A stretch of 11,571 nucleotides of DNA. It comes from an uncultured Eubacteriales bacterium. Lineage in GTDB: Bacteria > Bacillota > Clostridia > Oscillospirales > Acutalibacteraceae. Position 1 is the first letter of the stretch. Every line of letters starts with the position of its first letter. Of the stretch, positions 8,254 through 11,571 are shown piece by piece. The DNA lies in contig CAKSUE010000007.1 of the NCBI GenBank assembly GCA_934501135.1, positions 1 to 11,571 of the forward strand, given 5' to 3'. The notes beneath the pieces were generated by a model that was given only the letters and a program-made list of their open reading frames with translations, searched no databases and was not told the DNA's origin. Made by a program: the position numbers and the translations under genes.

Positions 8254-10116
8254 ATGATATCAATTTTCGATTCAAGAGATACTATCTATCGAAATCCGAC
8301 CGGTGCAGTACGTTCAGAATCTCAAATACATTTTAAAATTATTTTACCCCGTGATTTTCACTGCAGTGGTGCAAACCTAGCAATTATCGCCGATTATAAC
8401 ATGGGCTCAGAATACTTATCAATGTTTTGGTGCGGAATGTACGACGACAACCACGAAATGTGGGAATGTGACTATATTGCAAAAGAACCAAACATTTACT
8501 GGTATTACTTTGAAATAGATACACCTTACGGTAAAAAGAAAATCAATAAAATGCAATCGTCAAGTAAAGGGCAGATTTCAGATGGGTATTCATGGCAACT
8601 AACTGTTTTTAGTAAAGAATTTGAAACACCTTCATGGCTAAGTGGAGGAATAATGTATCAAATTTTTCCAGATAGATTTAATAAATCAAGCTACAAAAAA
8701 AAGAATGTTCCCAAAGACAGAACCATTCACAAAGACTGGTCCGACGACCCTGTATGGGAAGCAAACGATAGGGGAGAGGTTACCAATTCTGATTACTTTG
8801 GTGGAGATCTACAAGGAATAGTAGACAAAATAGGATATCTAAAAAAGCTAGGTGTAACATGTATTTATTTAAATCCAATATTTGAAGCCCATTCAAATCA
8901 TAGATATAACACAGCAGACTATGAAAAAATAGATCCACTATTAGGAACGTTGCGCGACTTTAACCATCTTGCATCCCGATTAAAAAAGAATGGTATAAAA
9001 CTTATTATTGACGGCGTTTTCAGTCACACAGGAAGCGATAGCATATACTTTAATAAAAACAATAGATATAATGTTAACGGTGCATATAACTCATTAGATT
9101 CTATTTATTCAGGCTGGTATAATTTTATAAAATGGCCAGATCAGTATAGATCTTGGTGGGGATTTGACTCTTTACCTGAGTTAGACGAATGTAATAATGA
9201 TTACATCAATTTTATAAATGGTAAAGACGGGATAATTAGAAAATGGTTAAAAGAAGGAGCTTCCGGGTGGAGATTAGATGTTGCAGACGAGTTGCCCGAT
9301 TTCTTTATAGAAAGTTTACGAGAAACTGCAAAATCTGAAAAACCAGACTCATTAATTTTAGGAGAGGTTTGGGAAGATGCCTCTAACAAAGAAAGTTATG
9401 GGCATAGAAGACGATTTCTTCTTGGAAAACAATTAGATACCGTTATGAATTATCCATTTAGAGATGCCATTCTAGGCTTCTTTACAGGTGCATCTGGTGT
9501 TGATATGGCAGAAATAATATGTTCCATCTTAGAAAACTATCCTAAACCTGTAATCAATATTTTAATGAATATTTTAGGAACTCACGATACAGAAAGGGCA
9601 ATCACAGTTTTAGCAGGTGAGCCCATAAACGGAAGGGATAGAAAATGGCAAGCTAATAATAGCTTAAGCAGTAGTGAAAGAAAACGTGGCATTAAACTAA
9701 TGAAAGCTGCTAGTGCTATGCAGTTTACGCTTCCCGGAGTTCCATGTATATACTATGGTGACGAAACCGGTCTTGAAGGATACAAAGATCCTTTTAACCG
9801 TAAATGCTATCCTTGGAATAACCAAAATATAAAACTTATAAAATGGTATAAGCATCTTGGAATAATAAGGGAAACATATTCTTGCCTAAAAGAAGGGGAT
9901 TTTAAACTTATAAAATCAGAACAAAATTTAATTATGTATACTAGGTCAGACGATCACACATCGATTCTATGTGCATTCAATTCCTCAAAAAGTGATATAA
10001 TAACAGAAGTTCCCGATTATTTTATTAAAAGTAAAAATTTATTAAATTCAGATATAATTGAAAAAAAGCTTATTATCCCTTCAGAGGGATGCTCACTAAT
10101 TTTAAAAAGAAAATAA
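8254..10116 (+). CDS. GH13 alpha-glycosidase (neopullulanase/cyclomaltodextrinase-like)
   Basis: 620-residue alpha-amylase-family enzyme. An N-terminal beta-rich domain (about 1-125, resembling CBM34-type modules) leads into the catalytic barrel, starting GGIMYQIFPDRFNKS (131-145). Conserved regions are DGVFSH (253-258), GWRLDVADE with nucleophile Asp342, LGEVWED with acid/base Glu371, and GTHDTER with Asp445. The position usually read as MPKLN or QPDLN, used to sort subfamilies, reads LPELD (307-311). No signal peptide is present, so it is cytoplasmic. Expected activity is hydrolysis of alpha-1,4 and possibly alpha-1,6 bonds in maltodextrins, cyclodextrins or short-branched dextrins that GlgP cannot finish; exact specificity is uncertain. 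The ATG has AAGGAG 8 bases upstream. A small C-terminal beta-domain (about 535-620) completes the fold. Confidence 0.9.
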   Translation: MISIFDSRDTIYRNPTGAVRSESQIHFKIILPRDFHCSGANLAIIADYNMGSEYLSMFWCGMYDDNHEMWECDYIAKEPNIYWYYFEIDTPYGKKKINKMQSSSKGQISDGYSWQLTVFSKEFETPSWLSGGIMYQIFPDRFNKSSYKKKNVPKDRTIHKDWSDDPVWEANDRGEVTNSDYFGGDLQGIVDKIGYLKKLGVTCIYLNPIFEAHSNHRYNTADYEKIDPLLGTLRDFNHLASRLKKNGIKLIIDGVFSHTGSDSIYFNKNNRYNVNGAYNSLDSIYSGWYNFIKWPDQYRSWWGFDSLPELDECNNDYINFINGKDGIIRKWLKEGASGWRLDVADELPDFFIESLRETAKSEKPDSLILGEVWEDASNKESYGHRRRFLLGKQLDTVMNYPFRDAILGFFTGASGVDMAEIICSILENYPKPVINILMNILGTHDTERAITVLAGEPINGRDRKWQANNSLSSSERKRGIKLMKAASAMQFTLPGVPCIYYGDETGLEGYKDPFNRKCYPWNNQNIKLIKWYKHLGIIRETYSCLKEGDFKLIKSEQNLIMYTRSDDHTSILCAFNSSKSDIITEVPDYFIKSKNLLNSDIIEKKLIIPSEGCSLILKRK

Positions 10117-10150
10117 AAAGGGCATGCATTAATATAATGCATGCTCTTTT
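10116..10150 (+). terminator. Strong intrinsic terminator of the glgP-GH13 operon
   Basis: The arms 10116-10130 and 10136-10150 form a 15-bp stem with one G-U pair around a 5-base AATAT loop; the core is GGGCATGCATT / AATGCATGCTC. The stem ends in TTTT and is followed by GTTAATTTTA. It begins at the last base of the GH13 stop codon. The complementary strand also has a T-rich exit (CTTTTTATTTTC), so it could work in both directions. Confidence 0.9.
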
Positions 10151-10221
10151 GTTAATTTTAAACCATAAATATTCACTTAAGAAAATTAAAATAAGCAATA
10201 TCACTTTTTAAATCTAACTTA

Positions 10222-10250
10222 TTGACACGGTAAACCAAACATGGTATACT
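10222..10250 (+). promoter_or_regulatory. Near-consensus promoter of a small transcription unit
   Basis: A perfect TTGACA (10222-10227), a 17-base spacer and TATACT (10245-10250) preceded by TGG, giving an extended -10. This is the closest match to the sigma-A consensus in the window. The predicted start is near 10257, about 37 nt before a tiny ORF. No full-size rightward gene follows before the convergent gyrA end. Confidence 0.85.
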
Positions 10251-10267
10251 ACTAATCGTTGGTTAAC
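10230..10267 (+). repeat. Imperfect inverted repeat around the -10 box, possible operator
   Basis: GTAAACCAA (10230-10238) and TTGGTTAAC (10259-10267) are inverted copies matching at 8 of 9 positions, with centres 29 bases apart, flanking the -10 box and predicted start. This placement would suit a repressor, but the match is short and could be chance. Confidence 0.35.
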
Positions 10268-10293
10268 TTATAATATTTTAAAGGAGCTTTTTT

Positions 10294-10371
10294 ATGTTTA
10301 TTTATTTATGGACGTTCATTTCAGAATTTATTTCTTTTACATTTCAATTTTTTATCTCCTTTTTTATATAG
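10294..10371 (+). CDS. Tiny hydrophobic peptide, 25 residues, unknown function
   Basis: An ATG at 10294 preceded by AAAGGAG at 7 bases opens 25 codons closed by TAG. The peptide begins MFIYLWTFISEF and ends FQFFISFFI: nine Phe, five Ile, one Trp, one Glu and no Lys or Arg. It would span a membrane as a single helix with almost no polar flanks. Support comes from its setting: a near-consensus promoter 37 nt ahead of the ATG and tandem hairpins ending in a good terminator about 100 nt after the stop. The Shine-Dalgarno (10280-10286) can pair with CTCCTTT at 10356-10362 inside the ORF. Options are a small membrane protein, a type I toxin-like peptide, or a Phe-rich leader peptide, though nothing downstream exists for it to attenuate. 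I do not recognise it, and T-rich DNA easily yields Phe codons. Confidence 0.5.
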   Translation: MFIYLWTFISEFISFTFQFFISFFI

Positions 10372-10410
10372 TCCTTTATAATATTTATTTTAACCTTCTT
10401 TCATATATTT

Positions 10411-10441
10411 TTAGTAATCCATTTTTCTGTGGAATTACTAA
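10411..10441 (+). other. Bulged stem-loop in the small transcript
   Basis: TTAGTAATCC (10411-10420) pairs with GGAATTACTAA (10431-10441), ten base pairs with one bulged A, around a 10-base loop ATTTTTCTGT. It is not followed by a T-run, so it is not itself a terminator. It lies directly before the terminator hairpin and may stabilise the 3' end or be a pairing site for another RNA. Confidence 0.6.
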
Positions 10442-10444
10442 CTT

Positions 10445-10477
10445 AAAAGAACCTCTTCGTTTTTGAGGTTCTTTTTT
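10445..10477 (+). terminator. Intrinsic terminator of the small transcription unit
   Basis: AAAAGAACCTC (10445-10455) and GAGGTTCTTTT (10465-10475) form a perfect 11-bp stem with a 9-base loop TTCGTTTTT, followed by TT then ATTT. It is a good rightward terminator; leftward its T-tail is weaker (TTTTAAG), so it may also back up gyrA termination. Confidence 0.88.
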
Positions 10478-10489
10478 ATTTGCAAATAA

Positions 10490-10516
10490 AATGGCCACAT
10501 TTAATATGCAGCCATT
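10490..10516 (-). terminator. Probable gyrA terminator
   Basis: Six bases beyond the gyrA stop, the minus strand carries AATGGCTGCAT, loop ATTAA, ATGTGGCCATT: an 11-bp stem including two G-U pairs, followed by TTATTTGC. The T-tail is broken by an A, so efficiency may be moderate. The hairpin at 10445-10475 lies just beyond and could finish the job. Confidence 0.65.
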
Positions 10517-10522
10517 AAAGTT

Positions 10523-11571
10523 TTATTCTTCTATTGTTTTATTTTCATCCTCTGAAAGATCTTCGTTGTTTTCAGTTTTAGAATCTTGATCCGACTCTTC
10601 TTCATGCGGAGCTCTTGCAATAGTTACAACTTTATTATCACCTGTTACTCTCATAACCCTAACACCTTTAGATGGTCTTGAACACTCTCTAATTGTATTA
10701 GCATGAATACGAATAATAATTCCGTCTGAAGATATTATTATAATATCATCGTCTAAATTAACTGATTTAATTGCTGCAATATCTCCATACTTATCAACAT
10801 GATAATTTATAACTCCCTTGCCACCTCTAGATTGCAACCTATAATCACTTACGTTTGATAGACGTCCATATCCGGTTTCAGACACAGTTAAAACTAAAGC
10901 ATTTTCTCTAATTAAAGACATCCCAACAACCACGTCATCATCTTTAAGAGTAATAGCTCTAACACCTCTTGCAGCTCTTCCCATAGGTCTTACATCTGTC
11001 TCGTTAAATCTTATTGCCATACCTTTCTTTGTTGCAACCAAAAGTTCATTATGTCCATCTGTCATTCTTACCCAGGCAAGCTCATCACCATCTAAAAGAT
11101 CTAATGCTATAACGCCACCTTTTCTAGCTGTGTTATATGCACTTAATAAAGTTCTTTTAATAATTCCCTTTCTTGTTACCATAACAAGATATTTTTCATC
11201 ATCAAATTCAGGAACTCTAATCATAGATGTTACTTTTTCATCAACGGAAATAGGGAGTAGGTTTGCAATGTTCATACCTTTAGATGTTCTGGACCCTTCC
11301 GGAATCTCATAGCATTTTAGCTTATAAACTCTTCCGAGATTAGTAAAGAACATAACATAATCATGGCTATTAATTACAAACATTTCAGAGGCGACATCTT
11401 CGTCACGTCTTGTCATACTCATAACACCGCGACCTCCTCGTTTCTGAGTATGATAAGTATCAATTTTTTGTCTTTTTACATACCCAAAGTTTGTGAGTGT
11501 TAAAACACATTCTTCATTTGGAATTAAATCTTCAATATCGACCTCACCAGTAACAGCTAATATCTCAGTTC
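10523..11571 (-). CDS. gyrA: DNA gyrase subunit A, C-terminal domain (runs off right edge)
   Basis: The last 348 codons of gyrA; the frame is open to the window edge, so the internal ATG at 11422 is not the start. What remains is the DNA-wrapping six-bladed beta-pinwheel. The GyrA box QKRGGRG, which separates GyrA from ParC, lies just upstream of position 11422. Repeating blade turns follow: SRTSKGM, TARKGGV, GRAARGV, QSRGGKGV and SRPSKGV. GyrA with GyrB introduces negative supercoils into DNA using ATP; the box and pinwheel wrap the DNA segment. A tail of roughly 28 residues rich in Glu, Asp, Ser and Asn ends the protein (DLSEDENKTIEE). The catalytic tyrosine domain is outside the window. 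The gene converges on the small transcription unit at 10222-10477. Confidence 0.96.
   Translation of the reverse strand, partial: TEILAVTGEVDIEDLIPNEECVLTLTNFGYVKRQKIDTYHTQKRGGRGVMSMTRRDEDVASEMFVINSHDYVMFFTNLGRVYKLKCYEIPEGSRTSKGMNIANLLPISVDEKVTSMIRVPEFDDEKYLVMVTRKGIIKRTLLSAYNTARKGGVIALDLLDGDELAWVRMTDGHNELLVATKKGMAIRFNETDVRPMGRAARGVRAITLKDDDVVVGMSLIRENALVLTVSETGYGRLSNVSDYRLQSRGGKGVINYHVDKYGDIAAIKSVNLDDDIIIISSDGIIIRIHANTIRECSRPSKGVRVMRVTGDNKVVTIARAPHEEESDQDSKTENNEDLSEDENKTIEE

Larger units (their letters stand above)
10257..10480 (+). ncRNA. Putative ~220-nt small transcript (small mRNA or dual-function RNA)
   Basis: Boundaries are inferred from the promoter at 10222-10250 and the terminator at 10445-10477. 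The transcript would hold a 37-nt leader, a 25-codon ORF, an unstructured U-rich stretch, a bulged hairpin and the terminator. It matches no RNA family I recognise. Whether it acts through its peptide, as RNA, or both cannot be told from sequence. Confidence 0.5.

Noticed and set aside
9201..9389. Leftward 62-codon ORF inside the GH13 gene
   Set aside because: Antisense to the catalytic Asp/Glu region, explained by that gene.
10328..10362. Leftward 7-codon ORF with an apparent Shine-Dalgarno (AAAGGAG then TTG), as a possible antisense partner of the tiny ORF
   Set aside because: The site is just the complement of CTCCTTT in the tiny ORF, the ORF is only seven codons, and no convincing leftward promoter was found there, so an antisense antitoxin RNA is not supported.
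10294..10477. Phe-rich leader peptide with attenuator controlling an amino-acid operon
   Set aside because: Peptide and terminator fit the pattern, but the downstream DNA holds only convergent gyrA, and the two hairpins do not compete for the same bases.
11130..11312. Rightward 60-codon ORF inside gyrA
   Set aside because: Antisense to the pinwheel; no start signals.

Overview
This is an AT-rich window of ordinary chromosome from a low-GC Gram-positive bacterium. It most likely comes from the class Clostridia, perhaps near the Ruminococcaceae/Oscillospirales. That placement rests on the mreB-mreC-mreD order, a long ZapA-like protein followed by a long U32 protein, strong AGGAGG-type ribosome binding sites, frequent TTG starts and a GlgP/GH13 pair. 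No mobile element, CRISPR array, tRNA or rRNA was seen.

Layout. Positions 1-5507 are read leftward and hold cell-shape, division and housekeeping genes. In transcription order these are zapA, a U32-family protein with DUF3656-type architecture, dut, then mreB, mreC and the first 77 codons of mreD (cut by the window edge). A promoter with an extended -10 box precedes zapA and a second good promoter precedes mreB, so there are probably two transcripts: zapA-U32-dut and mreBCD. No convincing terminator lies between dut and mreB, so read-through is possible. A GC-rich hairpin sits between mreB and mreC.

Positions 5508-5824 are a divergent AT-rich promoter region. To its right, 5825-10116 is a rightward two-gene operon of alpha-glucan breakdown: glycogen/maltodextrin phosphorylase (glgP) and an intracellular GH13 alpha-glycosidase. 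The two are 23 bases apart and end at a strong hairpin terminator. The phosphorylase would shorten linear chains to glucose-1-phosphate, and the GH13 enzyme would cleave chains or branch stubs that the phosphorylase leaves.

Positions 10117-10522 have no gene of ordinary size but are highly organised. They contain a near-consensus promoter (TTGACA, 17-base spacer, TATACT with TG), a strong Shine-Dalgarno, a 25-codon ORF rich in Phe and Ile, a bulged hairpin and a strong terminator. This looks like a free-standing ~220-nt transcript coding for a tiny hydrophobic peptide. The Shine-Dalgarno can pair with the 3' end of the same ORF. It is the most interesting part of the window: a candidate small membrane protein, type I toxin-like mRNA or dual-function RNA, not one I recognise.

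From 10523 to the right edge, read leftward, is the C-terminal beta-pinwheel of DNA gyrase subunit A with a GyrA box and an acidic tail. It converges on the small transcription unit, and its own probable terminator is at 10490-10516.
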